Shown here in pieces: positions 1 through 7,481 of a stretch of 17,452 nt of DNA. The first letter of the stretch is position 1. Each line of letters begins with the position of its first letter. Position numbers and translations under genes: made by a program. The stretch covers positions 1-17,452 of the forward strand of contig JBBRKQ010000083.1 in assembly GCA_038231815.1 (NCBI GenBank), given 5' to 3'. The notes below the pieces were generated by a model. The model had not been told where the DNA came from. It was given only the letters and a program-made list of their open reading frames with translations, and did not search any database. The stretch comes from CAILKP01 sp038231815. Lineage in GTDB: Bacteria > Planctomycetota > Phycisphaerae > Phycisphaerales > UBA1924.

Positions 1-1137
1 CTGTCGACGATGGTCGAGACCAGCGTTCGCTTGCCCTTTATCACCGCAGACCAGAACGGCCCCAAGCACCTCGAAGTCACCATCACCCGCAGCAAGTTCG
101 AGTCGTTGTGCGCTGATTTGTTCGAGCGTCTGCGCGAGCCCTGCATGAACGCCCTTCGCGACGCGAAGATTGATGGCAGCAAGCTCGATGAAGTGGTCTT
201 AGTCGGCGGCTCAACCCGCATGCCCAAGGCCCAGCAGATGGCAAAGGAGATCTTTGGTAAAGAGCCCAACAAGTCCGTCAACCCCGACGAAGTTGTGGCC
301 GTTGGCGCCGCGATTCAGGGGGGCGTGCTGACCGGCCAGGTCAAGGATATTCTGCTGCTTGACGTCACCCCGTTGTCGCTGGGTGTTGAGACCATGGGCG
401 GCGTGATGACCAAGCTCATCGAGCGCAACACCACAATCCCGGCCAGCCGCAAAGAGACATTCTCCACCGCCGCGGACAATCAGAGCAGCGTGACCATTCA
501 CGTGCTGCAGGGCGAGCGCGAGTTTGCTAAAGACAACCGCACGCTGGGCCAGTTTGAACTCAGCGGGATTGCCCCGGCTCCCCGCGGCGTGCCGCAAATT
601 GAAGTGGAGTTCGCCCTCGACGCCAACGGCATTCTTACCGTGGTTGCCACCGAGAAGGCCAGCGGCAAGAAGGCCGACATCAAGATCACCAACTCAGGCG
701 GCCTTGACAAGGCCGAGATCGACCGCATGAAGGCCGATGCCGAGAAGCACGCAGCCGAAGACAAAGCTCGCCGTGAAGTGGTGGATCTCAAGAACCGCGC
801 TGATGCATCGCTCACCCAGGCCCGCAAGGACCTCGAAGAGCACGGCGGCAAGGTAAGCCCCGAAGTGCGCCAGCAAGTTGAGTCAGCGATCTCCGCCGTA
901 GAGACCGCCATGAAGGGTGAAGAGAAGGACTCCATTGAGAAATCAATGAAGACCCTCGAAGCCGCCCGCAGCAAGATCGGTGAAGAGGTGTACAAGGCCG
1001 CCGGTGCCACAGACGCCCCGGGCGCAGCTGCGCCGGGCCCAGATGGAGCAACGGCCAATGCCGGTGCAGCCGCAGGCGGCAAGAAGGACGATGTGATTGA
1101 TGCGGAGTTTGAGGTCAAGGACGAGAAGAAGTCGTAA
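1..1137 (+). CDS. dnaK: Molecular chaperone DnaK (Hsp70), C-terminal part, 5' end outside window
   Basis: ATP-dependent cytosolic Hsp70 chaperone that folds and refolds proteins with DnaJ and GrpE. The frame is open from base 1, so the ATG at position 10 is an internal Met and the gene starts upstream. The visible 378 codons begin around residue 220 of a typical protein of about 640. They cover the end of the nucleotide-binding domain (VLVGGSTRMP, NPDEVVAVGAA), the linker (DILLLDVTPLSLGVE), the substrate-binding domain (DNQSSVTIHVLQGER, APRGVPQIEV), a helical lid, an Ala/Gly/Pro-rich tail and the acidic end DDVIDAEFEVKDEKKS, which matches the usual DnaK terminus. The family match is continuous with no frameshift. 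No grpE or dnaJ follows; the next genes are accessory. No clear Rho-independent terminator is seen after the stop. Confidence 0.97.
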   Translation: MSTMVETSVRLPFITADQNGPKHLEVTITRSKFESLCADLFERLREPCMNALRDAKIDGSKLDEVVLVGGSTRMPKAQQMAKEIFGKEPNKSVNPDEVVAVGAAIQGGVLTGQVKDILLLDVTPLSLGVETMGGVMTKLIERNTTIPASRKETFSTAADNQSSVTIHVLQGEREFAKDNRTLGQFELSGIAPAPRGVPQIEVEFALDANGILTVVATEKASGKKADIKITNSGGLDKAEIDRMKADAEKHAAEDKARREVVDLKNRADASLTQARKDLEEHGGKVSPEVRQQVESAISAVETAMKGEEKDSIEKSMKTLEAARSKIGEEVYKAAGATDAPGAAAPGPDGATANAGAAAGGKKDDVIDAEFEVKDEKKS

Positions 1138-1156
1138 GTCGCATCATTAATTTACG

Positions 1157-1182
1157 CTAGGGATCTAATCTAGGGATTGCAT
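1157..1182. repeat. Two tandem 13-base direct repeats in the leader of the small repeat-protein gene
   Basis: Two abutting 13-base units, 1157-1169 and 1170-1182, both begin CTAGGGAT and agree at 10 of 13 positions. They lie 37-62 bases ahead of the ATG at 1219. A weak promoter-like pair overlaps or follows them (TTGCAT at 1177 and GATAAT at 1202, spacing 19). They could be a paired operator, but chance repetition in a short AT-rich region cannot be excluded. Confidence 0.3.
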
Positions 1183-1218
1183 TATTTCCAGTTTGGTTAT
1201 TGATAATAGGATTTTAGT

Positions 1219-1482
1219 ATGGCTAGAAAAATTATGAATGATATTATATCGTACGATGAGCTCGGACCCGAGGGCTCTGCTCAGTTACATCGGAAGAATC
1301 ACCCCGCAGCGATTCACGCTACAGGTGTAACAAGATGGTGGAATCATGGAAAAATTCATCGAGCACATGGCCCGGCCTTTACGGACAGCTCGGGAAAAAT
1401 GGTCTGGATCATTGGTGGAAAGCCGGTTGCTGAAATGGATGCCGCGGGAACAATCACGTTCCCAATATCTACAGGACCTTGA
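1219..1482 (+). CDS. Small protein of two 23-residue HR/GPA-type repeats
   Basis: An 87-residue protein with no signal peptide or membrane segment. It contains two tandem units of exactly 23 residues. Equivalent positions are H24/H47, R25/R48, P29/P52, A30/A53, G36/G59, W40/W63, G44/G67 and K45/K68. This fits the repeat pattern W-x-x-x-G-K-x-H-R-x-x-G-P-A seen in many small bacterial, phage and giant-virus proteins of unknown function, which often carry many more units. An AGGA lies about eight bases before the ATG and can act as a ribosome-binding site. Base composition is more AT-rich than dnaK upstream, which suggests acquired DNA. The biochemical role is unknown; the repeat assignment is firmer than the claim that the gene is expressed. 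Confidence 0.6.
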   Translation: MARKIMNDIISYDELGPEGSAQLHRKNHPAAIHATGVTRWWNHGKIHRAHGPAFTDSSGKMVWIIGGKPVAEMDAAGTITFPISTGP

Positions 1483-1732
1483 ACGCAACCAAGCACAGCA
1501 GGTAGGATTCTTATTGCGTGGAATACCAACTAGTTTGTGGTGCACTAGCTTATTCCGAAACGCTCTCCCGATAACACCTACGGGCTGAGACGTTGTGATC
1601 TTTGAGATAGATATTAATTACCTAAGATGTACCAGACGGTGAGAGCTTCAACTTAAGCAGTGGGGAGCTGGCCATCGATTGCCCGCGAAAGATTGCTGAA
1701 AGTTACTGGGTCGAGCGGCGTCAGAGCCCTGG
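1483..1732. other. Convergent intergenic stretch with no gene seen
   Basis: AT-richer sequence between the stops of the + strand small repeat protein and the - strand 387-residue gene. Open frames here are short and look random. A weak 5-base stem (CTAGT/ACTAG near 1530-1548) is present but has no T-tract. No convincing terminator, tRNA or insertion-sequence end was found. Confidence 0.5.
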
Positions 1733-2896
1733 TTAATCGTCGGGACCAAAAAGTCCAGGTTCCTGCGATGGCCCTGCAGCATGAAAGCCATACATGTTTG
1801 CCACTACCCAGACTTGGCCGCGTTTGTCTATCACCGCATCAAGGTCAACGGGACTATTGGCATCTTGCCACTTCAGAGCCTGACGATACTGCGGCGGCAG
1901 CAGCCGAAGCCTTACCAATCGCCAATTCGAACCAGCCTTGACCTCCAACGTGATTTCATGGCTCTGTTCGGAATCGGGTATTGGACGGTCCTTATGGAGA
2001 TTGACGATATACCCACGAAGCAGCTCGCGCTCGAACTCTTCCGCCTTCCTGAGGCGATCCCTTACGGCCTGCGCACGGCTGTAAACAAATGGCCCAAGAT
2101 CCAGAGTTTGCACCTCGGCTCTCGGCACCATTTCAGCGTTCTCGTCATCTCTTCGCGGTAGCTTCGCAAATCGCATTCCCACCTCCGTACTTAGCCCGAG
2201 CGTCAATCGCGGCTGTAGTCGGGCCACAGCATCTGCTACTTGGCGGTTTAGAGTCGGTGGCAGCGGTTCGGCCAAATCCTCCGACTTGGCGCTTGAAAGG
2301 AAGGCAAAATTCTCAAGTAACGCCCGTGTCGTTGCTCTTCCAAACGGTTCGCCAAGCAGGTCGGAATCGCTGAGCCCGATCGGCTTCGCTGGACAAAATA
2401 CCTTTAAGACAAAGCTTCCGTACTCGGTCTGGCCGAATCGACATTGGTCAGCAAACCCTTTAGCTGACTCAGAAATTCCGCCGCGGTAATCCAGTTTCCT
2501 GCTGGATACGCCTGCCGCAGTGAATCTAAGCATTGTAAACAAAGCTTGCATCGCCTCCTGCGTATAGGAAAGCCTAAGTTGCCCCCAAACGCTCTCTGGC
2601 GTCTCGATGCGGTACCGAAAAATATCCGAGTTTGGCAGGACGACACTGGCGACGACATCGTCAAGGGTCATTGTCGAGTCAACGAAGACTTCAAGTAAAT
2701 CTCGAAGCTTTCGTGTGTATCCGCGATCACGTTGGTCGGCTGGCAAGAGCAAAACCACGCCTGCTGCACTCTCATAAATCTCGGCGATTTCTGGTTTCGA
2801 GCCGACGAGCCCGTAGCCCTCACGAACGAGGAAACTACCCACGGATGCTGGATCGATCGCGGCGAGAACAGAGTCGATGTTGCCGAAGTCATTCAT
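1733..2896 (-). CDS. Uncharacterised 387-residue protein paired with a DUF4365-like gene
   Basis: I do not recognise this family. The protein is soluble, with no signal peptide or membrane segment, and looks like several mixed alpha/beta regions. An N-terminal helical part is followed by a segment with YGSFVLKVFCP (near residue 160) and PFGRATTRALLENFAFL (near 185-200). A charged helix follows around residues 280-295. The C-terminal strand-rich part (WRLVRLRLL ... QVWVVANMYGF) could be a small beta-barrel. The ATG start is supported by a GAGG about eight bases upstream and by overlap with the preceding stop in ATGAATGA, implying translational coupling to the DUF4365-like gene. The pairing suggests both act together. 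A defence or toxin-like role is inference from context only. Confidence 0.8.
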   Translation of the reverse strand: MNDFGNIDSVLAAIDPASVGSFLVREGYGLVGSKPEIAEIYESAAGVVLLLPADQRDRGYTRKLRDLLEVFVDSTMTLDDVVASVVLPNSDIFRYRIETPESVWGQLRLSYTQEAMQALFTMLRFTAAGVSSRKLDYRGGISESAKGFADQCRFGQTEYGSFVLKVFCPAKPIGLSDSDLLGEPFGRATTRALLENFAFLSSAKSEDLAEPLPPTLNRQVADAVARLQPRLTLGLSTEVGMRFAKLPRRDDENAEMVPRAEVQTLDLGPFVYSRAQAVRDRLRKAEEFERELLRGYIVNLHKDRPIPDSEQSHEITLEVKAGSNWRLVRLRLLPPQYRQALKWQDANSPVDLDAVIDKRGQVWVVANMYGFHAAGPSQEPGLFGPDD

Positions 2897-3449
2897 GGCG
2901 GCACCTCATCTGACGGACCGTCTGGCATGCATCCTCGAAGAGCGAAGCCAGTACTTCGGCGGTTAACCGGTTCGCCACCGGTACACGCACCGTCTTGCTG
3001 TGGTGCGGTTCCCCGTCGGTGCCGAGAGCGAGTGCTGGGCTGCCAGCCAAATTGAGATAGTGTGCAACATTGAACATCCTACAATGATCTGCGGCATAGG
3101 TGAGCCATTGTGCCTTCGATTCTGGGAGCGTATACAGGACAAGAAACTGAGAAGGTATAGTTGCGCGACGTAAATTGTCGTATGTTTTCGCGTTTAACGA
3201 GAACGCGATATGGTCGTCCTTAATCTCCCATGCTGCCGTCGCCTTCACCTGGATTGGAATTGCCAGATTGGGAAAACTTATGCCCTCGATCGGCTTGTTC
3301 GTTCCGACTTCCATGTCAATCCCATCATCCCAGTCCCAGCGACGTACGTTCAGACCGGCCTGCGCGGTGATTGCCTGCATGTACGCAAGGCTTAACCGCT
3401 CTTTTGCGTGCGTTTCGGGAATGGCTAAGGCAGGTTCGATTGTCTGCAC
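2889..3449 (-). CDS. DUF4365-like putative PD-(D/E)xK nuclease
   Basis: A 186-residue protein in the reading used here. It resembles the DUF4365 domain: an N-terminal helix ETHAKERLSLAYMQAITA, then DDGIDMEV, then IPIQVKAT. Glu17, Asp45 and the Gln67-x-Lys69 pair line up as a PD-(D/E)xK-type nuclease core, so metal-dependent DNA or RNA cleavage is plausible but unproven. The stop lies inside the start of the downstream 387-residue gene. The start is uncertain. The frame stays open up to a GTG at 3596, with an ATG at 3527, but those extra residues look unlike the family and would span a perfect hairpin at 3551-3578. I therefore chose the GTG at 3449, just before the conserved helix, although it lacks a well-spaced Shine-Dalgarno. 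DUF4365 proteins are commonly found in accessory and defence-rich DNA. Confidence 0.75.
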   Translation of the reverse strand: MQTIEPALAIPETHAKERLSLAYMQAITAQAGLNVRRWDWDDGIDMEVGTNKPIEGISFPNLAIPIQVKATAAWEIKDDHIAFSLNAKTYDNLRRATIPSQFLVLYTLPESKAQWLTYAADHCRMFNVAHYLNLAGSPALALGTDGEPHHSKTVRVPVANRLTAEVLASLFEDACQTVRQMRCRHE

Positions 3450-3768
3450 CCTAAATAGTGTAATGGAGACCCGACACAGTCTATGCCTTTCCTCTTGGAA
3501 GCGAGCATGACCCATCCAAATCACCATAGTGAATCGTCGCGATGGCCAGCCCGACTCCGGTCGCAGCCACGGAGTCGGCAATTGGTGCCGTGACACCCTC
3601 GTCTTATTGCTAGATCCAACGTAGGAGCTACGGCCATTGGCTCTTTTCAGACTTGAGAGCTTTTTCAGCTCGCGACCGAGCCACCGCGCACCAAGGGTGT
3701 CAACGCTAAACCTCGTCCAGACCTCAGCGACTAACTATTTAGCCCTTCGGACTCTCGGAAATACGGCT
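3450..3768. other. Leader region between the yhaM-like and DUF4365-like genes
   Basis: About 320 bases between two minus-strand genes. Apart from the possible N-terminal extension of the DUF4365-like frame, no gene is seen. The region holds a perfect 9-base hairpin (3551-3578) and a weaker 5-base stem (GAGCT/AGCTC near 3656-3670). A purine-rich AGAGGAAAGG on the minus strand lies about 40 bases before the chosen GTG, too far to serve it. A promoter for the two-gene module probably lies here, but I could not pick out convincing -35/-10 boxes. Confidence 0.4.
3551..3578. repeat. Perfect 9-bp inverted repeat (hairpin) upstream of the DUF4365-like gene
   Basis: CCGACTCCG at 3551-3559 is exactly complementary to CGGAGTCGG at 3570-3578 across a 10-base loop. 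No T-tract follows on either strand, so it is not a standard intrinsic terminator. It lies about 100 bases ahead of the chosen start of the DUF4365-like gene and about 190 bases past the yhaM-like stop. An operator, an RNA leader structure or an island-edge element are all possible. Confidence 0.5.
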
Positions 3769-4779
3769 TCACTCCGCCAGCGGATCCGGCTTAAACAACT
3801 TCGTGTCCAGCGCAAACTGCCGCTCCGTAAAGTTGCCGCCAAAGTCATTGCTTTCATCGCGGTCCGGCCTCGCCGCCGCCAGCGACATCGTCGCTTTGGC
3901 ATCCAAGTTGTCCAGCACCGCCACCAAAATCGCCTCAGGGGTAGATGGCAATTTGGCCGCACCAAACTCCGGAACGCCGTGGTGCGAAATGATGATGTGC
4001 TGCAGCACCGTGTACACATTCTTTGGCAGCCGCACGCCGCCCACCCGCATCAGGGTTTGCACCTTGTCGTGCAGCATCACCGCGCCATCAACGATGTGCC
4101 CGATCAGTTCGCCCCGATCGGTGTACGCAAAGGTGCGGTCATACATCAGCTCGCGCGTCTTACCCAGGTCATGCAAAAACAGTCCGATCAGCACCAGATC
4201 ACGATTCATCTTTGGGTACAGCGGGCACACCACATCCGCCAGCTTCATCAGTGACAGCGTGTGTTCTAGCAGTCCACCAATGTACGCGCGGTGAATGCTC
4301 TTCGCCGCCGGAGCGCGGCGGAACTGCGTCATCAAATTCTCATCGTCAAGATACGTCTGTCCCAGCGCCTGCATGGCCGGGTGCTTCAGCGTGCCAAGCA
4401 AGGCCACCACTTCCCCGAACATCGCATCAATGTTCTTGGTGGTCACAGGCAAAAGCTCCTGCAGCATTTGGTCATCAACCTGCACCGCCTCAACAGCCTT
4501 AAGAATCAGTTGCAGCTCGCCCTGAAATGGCTGAGTCTCCGCTTCAATGTACACAAACCCCTCACTCGGAAGCGTGCGGAAATAATCCGGATCAATCGTC
4601 CACATCCGCGCCGGCAACTCGCCCGTCTTGTCGCGAATCATGCACTTCAGATACGGCTTGTCGTTCTTGGTCCGGCCAAGCTGGGCATTGGAGATTGAAA
4701 ACACACCCGTAATGTACTCCGAAGGCTGAAAAGAACTGATGTAGCGGCGGGGCGGTTTGGCGGCGTTCACGGTCGACAT
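3769..4779 (-). CDS. yhaM: YhaM-family 3'-5' exoribonuclease (OB-fold plus HD domain)
   Basis: A 336-residue cytosolic protein of near-normal family length. Residues about 20-100 form an OB-fold nucleic-acid-binding domain (TGVFSISNAQLGRTKNDKPY, AQVD-type strand end at AVQVDD). Residues about 160-300 form an HD phosphohydrolase domain with metal-binding candidates H173, the H203-D204 doublet, H228, H266/H267 and D290/D293. Known YhaM proteins degrade RNA, and sometimes single-stranded DNA, from the 3' end. The ATG has AAAGG about ten bases upstream. It is divergent from the HEAT-like gene and precedes the two-gene accessory module on the same strand. The symbol is by family resemblance; the exact in vivo substrate is not shown. 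Confidence 0.9.
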   Translation of the reverse strand: MSTVNAAKPPRRYISSFQPSEYITGVFSISNAQLGRTKNDKPYLKCMIRDKTGELPARMWTIDPDYFRTLPSEGFVYIEAETQPFQGELQLILKAVEAVQVDDQMLQELLPVTTKNIDAMFGEVVALLGTLKHPAMQALGQTYLDDENLMTQFRRAPAAKSIHRAYIGGLLEHTLSLMKLADVVCPLYPKMNRDLVLIGLFLHDLGKTRELMYDRTFAYTDRGELIGHIVDGAVMLHDKVQTLMRVGGVRLPKNVYTVLQHIIISHHGVPEFGAAKLPSTPEAILVAVLDNLDAKATMSLAAARPDRDESNDFGGNFTERQFALDTKLFKPDPLAE

Positions 4780-5018
4780 ACGAGAAAAACCTTTCAGGGC
4801 TTACAGGGTTGAGATCTTAGGAGTTTAGCGCGCTCAGTCCAGCCAGTACCGACCACAGCGGCACCTTCAGCCAATTGCGGCTGCATGACCCCTCTCCACA
4901 TGCGGTTTCTCTGACTTTGCTTCACTGAAGTTCCCGTGTGAAGGGGTGTTTACCCGCTCTCTTGCTCCGTTTCCCGGATCCGTGCAGCCAATCGCCCTGC
5001 ACGCCCGATAGCTCGCAA
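4780..5018. promoter_or_regulatory. Divergent intergenic region between the yhaM-like and HEAT-like genes
   Basis: About 240 bases separating divergent genes, so promoters in both directions are expected. No strong sigma-70 boxes stand out. Two small palindromes could be protein-binding sites: CAGCC(N6)GGCTG at 4868-4883 and CTTCACTGAAG at 4920-4930. The + frame is open from a GTG at 4938, but those 27 residues look unlike a real N-terminus. Confidence 0.35.
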
Positions 5019-7031
5019 ATGACCGCAGGTCAGAGTTCCATCCGGCAGAAGTTGTGGTTGCTCGGGTGGTTTCCACCCGCTACCCGCGCCCGGCTCATAG
5101 CCGAGGCTCTGGTTTGCGCATCCGCCGCCACACGTGATGAACTCGCCGCGGAACTCCTGGAGCACGCCTGCCACCCGCAGACAAGCCGTCCCTCGCCACG
5201 CGAGCTTGCCTCCGCCGCAGAGTTTCAGGCCGCATTCATCTCCGTCTACGACAAACTCACAAACCAAGCCCACGGCGCCGCCGCAGCAATCAGCGATGTT
5301 GATTGGTCACCAGCCATCAGCCGCCTCCTAAGCAGGCCGTCCACGATCCTGCCAATCGGTGGAATCTTCGCAGCCGTTGACCTGAATTGCAGTCGATCCG
5401 TTCTCACGCTGGCCCGCGATGCCGTGTGCCCTTCAGGCCCACTCACCACCAATCCGGATGCAATCGCACGCAACATCACGCAGGTGTGCGCAGGGCTCGC
5501 CGCTCGCACCGCCGCTGCCGAATCCGCCAGCGATGCGCCCGTTCTGCTCGAACGCATCGTCTCCGTGCTCAGCAACGCCGTGGCCACTGTTGACCAGCAC
5601 AAGCAGGACGTCGTACTTGAAATGATCGCCGAAGTCGCCGCCCGGCTGAAAGTGGGGGGCGGCCGCACAGCGGCGCAGCTGGCGGCCGATGTGCTCGCCG
5701 AGGCTGATCGTCCCGCCGCGATCCTGTTTCGAACTCGCCTTCGTAAAGCCAAACATGCCCGCTGGGACGGCGCAGCCATCACCCTGCTTGGCGTGCCAAG
5801 TGTCGCCCTCGCCGCGGCAGAGCGACTCGTCAGATTCGACCCCTCCGTTTGCGACCAACTCGCCGTCCGAACCCACACGCTCCTGCACCCCGTCCGGCTT
5901 GCCGTGCTGCGTCGTCAACTCGCAAACACTAAGGCCAAGTCATCACCGCTCATCACCGCGATCGAGGCCGGCCCATCCGGCCAGCGAGTCGCCGCAGCCC
6001 TCATCGCCGCAATCCCCCAAACCGCACCCACAACTCCAACATTGGTCTCCACCGAAACCGAAGGCAAGGCAATCACTGATGCCATCGTTCAACTCTTAAC
6101 CAGCAAAGACCCATCAACCCGTCACGCAGCGCTGCGGTCGGCAATCCATCGCAAGCTGGCACCCCAGGTGCTCGAGGCGTGCTTTGACGCATCTGCGGCA
6201 ATCGCCCACACCGCAGCGCTCGGGGTAGTTTTCGCCCGGGGCAGTCGGGCCCACGCCACCACCCGCGTGCTCGAGGCGCTCGGTAAATCCGGGCACCGCG
6301 ATGTCCGCCGGCTCATCGAACACGCCTCTCAGCGGCCTGCGGCTGCGCAGGGCCACGCCTGGCCAGACGGTGATGACGCCTTCATCAGTCGCAAACTCTG
6401 CGGCTTGCGTGGCCGCCCGATAGACCCATCATTTGCCGAGGCGCTCGCCGGGTTTGTTGCAGGCGAATCGATCAGCGATTCGCCTGAGATGCCCAGAACA
6501 GCCGCCGCGGCATTGCCCCTGCTCGCCCGCAGCATCGAGCCATCCGCAGCCGGTGCAATCAACGATGCGCTCACCGCCCCGGATCCAAGAATCCGCTCCG
6601 CTGCATTCGAGGCCATGGCCGTCAGCGCCAGACTCTCCACCGATGACTTTCGCCTTCGAGAGGCCAAGCTCACCCTCCGCGCAGGACTTGGAGATGGTCA
6701 CCACCGCGTACGAGGCTCCTGCGTGCGTGCGGTTTTGGCTCTCGATCCACACGGTCAGCAATCTCGCGATGCTGCAACCCGGGTCATCTGCGAGATGGTC
6801 GAGAGTAAATTCTCACTCAATCAGCGAGCCGCCATGTGGGCAGTTTCCTCTGTCGCTGCCGAACTCGCCGGCGATGCGCGGGTGCAGGCAGCCGTGGACC
6901 ACGTGCGGCACAATCCGGCCGATGAAGCCGCAATTTGGCGGGCAGAGCGGGCGGGGCTGGGCCTCCGCATCTTCAGCACACGGCAGCAGCAATCTCAGTC
7001 GCAATCGCAACGTATCGAGGTGGCCCAGTGA
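5019..7031 (+). CDS. Ala-rich HEAT-like repeat protein
   Basis: A 670-residue, mostly alpha-helical protein, rich in alanine and with no catalytic motif that I recognise. Repeated helix pairs resemble HEAT repeats, for example LLTSKDPSTRHAALRSAI, DPRIRSAAFEAMAVSA and DGHHRVRGSCVRAVLALD, mainly in the C-terminal half. The C-terminus is a Gln/Ser-rich tail. Such proteins usually act as scaffolds for protein-protein contacts. No signal peptide is seen from the chosen ATG at 5019. A GTG at 4938 would add 27 residues and is less convincing; neither start has a clear Shine-Dalgarno. The stop overlaps the ATG of the next gene by one base (TGATG), so the two are probably translated together. Confidence 0.75.
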   Translation: MTAGQSSIRQKLWLLGWFPPATRARLIAEALVCASAATRDELAAELLEHACHPQTSRPSPRELASAAEFQAAFISVYDKLTNQAHGAAAAISDVDWSPAISRLLSRPSTILPIGGIFAAVDLNCSRSVLTLARDAVCPSGPLTTNPDAIARNITQVCAGLAARTAAAESASDAPVLLERIVSVLSNAVATVDQHKQDVVLEMIAEVAARLKVGGGRTAAQLAADVLAEADRPAAILFRTRLRKAKHARWDGAAITLLGVPSVALAAAERLVRFDPSVCDQLAVRTHTLLHPVRLAVLRRQLANTKAKSSPLITAIEAGPSGQRVAAALIAAIPQTAPTTPTLVSTETEGKAITDAIVQLLTSKDPSTRHAALRSAIHRKLAPQVLEACFDASAAIAHTAALGVVFARGSRAHATTRVLEALGKSGHRDVRRLIEHASQRPAAAQGHAWPDGDDAFISRKLCGLRGRPIDPSFAEALAGFVAGESISDSPEMPRTAAAALPLLARSIEPSAAGAINDALTAPDPRIRSAAFEAMAVSARLSTDDFRLREAKLTLRAGLGDGHHRVRGSCVRAVLALDPHGQQSRDAATRVICEMVESKFSLNQRAAMWAVSSVAAELAGDARVQAAVDHVRHNPADEAAIWRAERAGLGLRIFSTRQQQSQSQSQRIEVAQ

Positions 7032-7378
7032 TGATGACAACCGCTGATCCCGACACCACCGGACAAACCGCCGCCACCGTGGTAAAAGCAGTTGAGCTCT
7101 CCCGCGGCAGTGCGCCCACCTGGAGCGTTCTGGATCTGTTGATGTCGATTCGGGAGTTTATTGCAAGCCACATCACTCTCGTTGCGCTCGCAATATTTGG
7201 CGTAATCGCATTGGCCACTTGGTGCGCTGTACGACGCTACGGGGCCGCAGGTGTAGCCGGCCTGCTGCTGCTCACACGACTCGCCCTACTGGGTCACCTC
7301 CGCAGCATCCGAAGGATCATCCGCCAGGCCCGGCGAGAAAACATTACGCTGGCCGCGGCCGCCCTTGCTGATGATTGA
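7031..7378 (+). CDS. Small membrane protein, unknown function
   Basis: A 115-residue protein with a polar N-terminus and two hydrophobic stretches, about residues 50-70 (ITLVALAIFGVIALATWCAV) and 75-95 (AAGVAGLLLLTRLALLGHL), separated by a basic CAVRRYG turn. A basic, Arg-rich segment (RSIRRIIRQARRE) follows, predicted to lie in the cytoplasm. No known domain is recognised. It starts at an ATG overlapping the previous stop (TGATG; a second ATG follows at 7034), so it is translationally coupled to the HEAT-like gene. The pairing suggests it anchors or partners that protein at the membrane, but this is inference. Confidence 0.65.
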   Translation: MMTTADPDTTGQTAATVVKAVELSRGSAPTWSVLDLLMSIREFIASHITLVALAIFGVIALATWCAVRRYGAAGVAGLLLLTRLALLGHLRSIRRIIRQARRENITLAAAALADD

Positions 7379-7481
7379 CAGTGGGGGGGGCAATCGCGTT
7401 GTGCCACCGTACGCCCAAACACGCTACGTCACAACCACTTGCGCAAGCCCGGTTGCCGCAACCAGCCAATCATGCGGCACC

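Noticed and set aside
498..1118. Long minus-strand open frame opposite dnaK
   Set aside because: Ser/Ala/Arg-rich mirror of a clear DnaK coding strand; no family resemblance.
3637..4294. Plus-strand open frames opposite the yhaM-like gene
   Set aside because: Low-complexity His/Arg/Gln-rich translation opposite an unambiguous HD-domain protein.
4938..5018. GTG start adding 27 residues to the HEAT-like protein
   Set aside because: No Shine-Dalgarno and a Pro/Cys/Ser-rich segment unlike the helical protein; the ATG at 5019 is simpler.
5246..5918. Minus-strand open frames opposite the HEAT-like gene
   Set aside because: Shadow frames created by GC-rich codon use; no recognisable domain.
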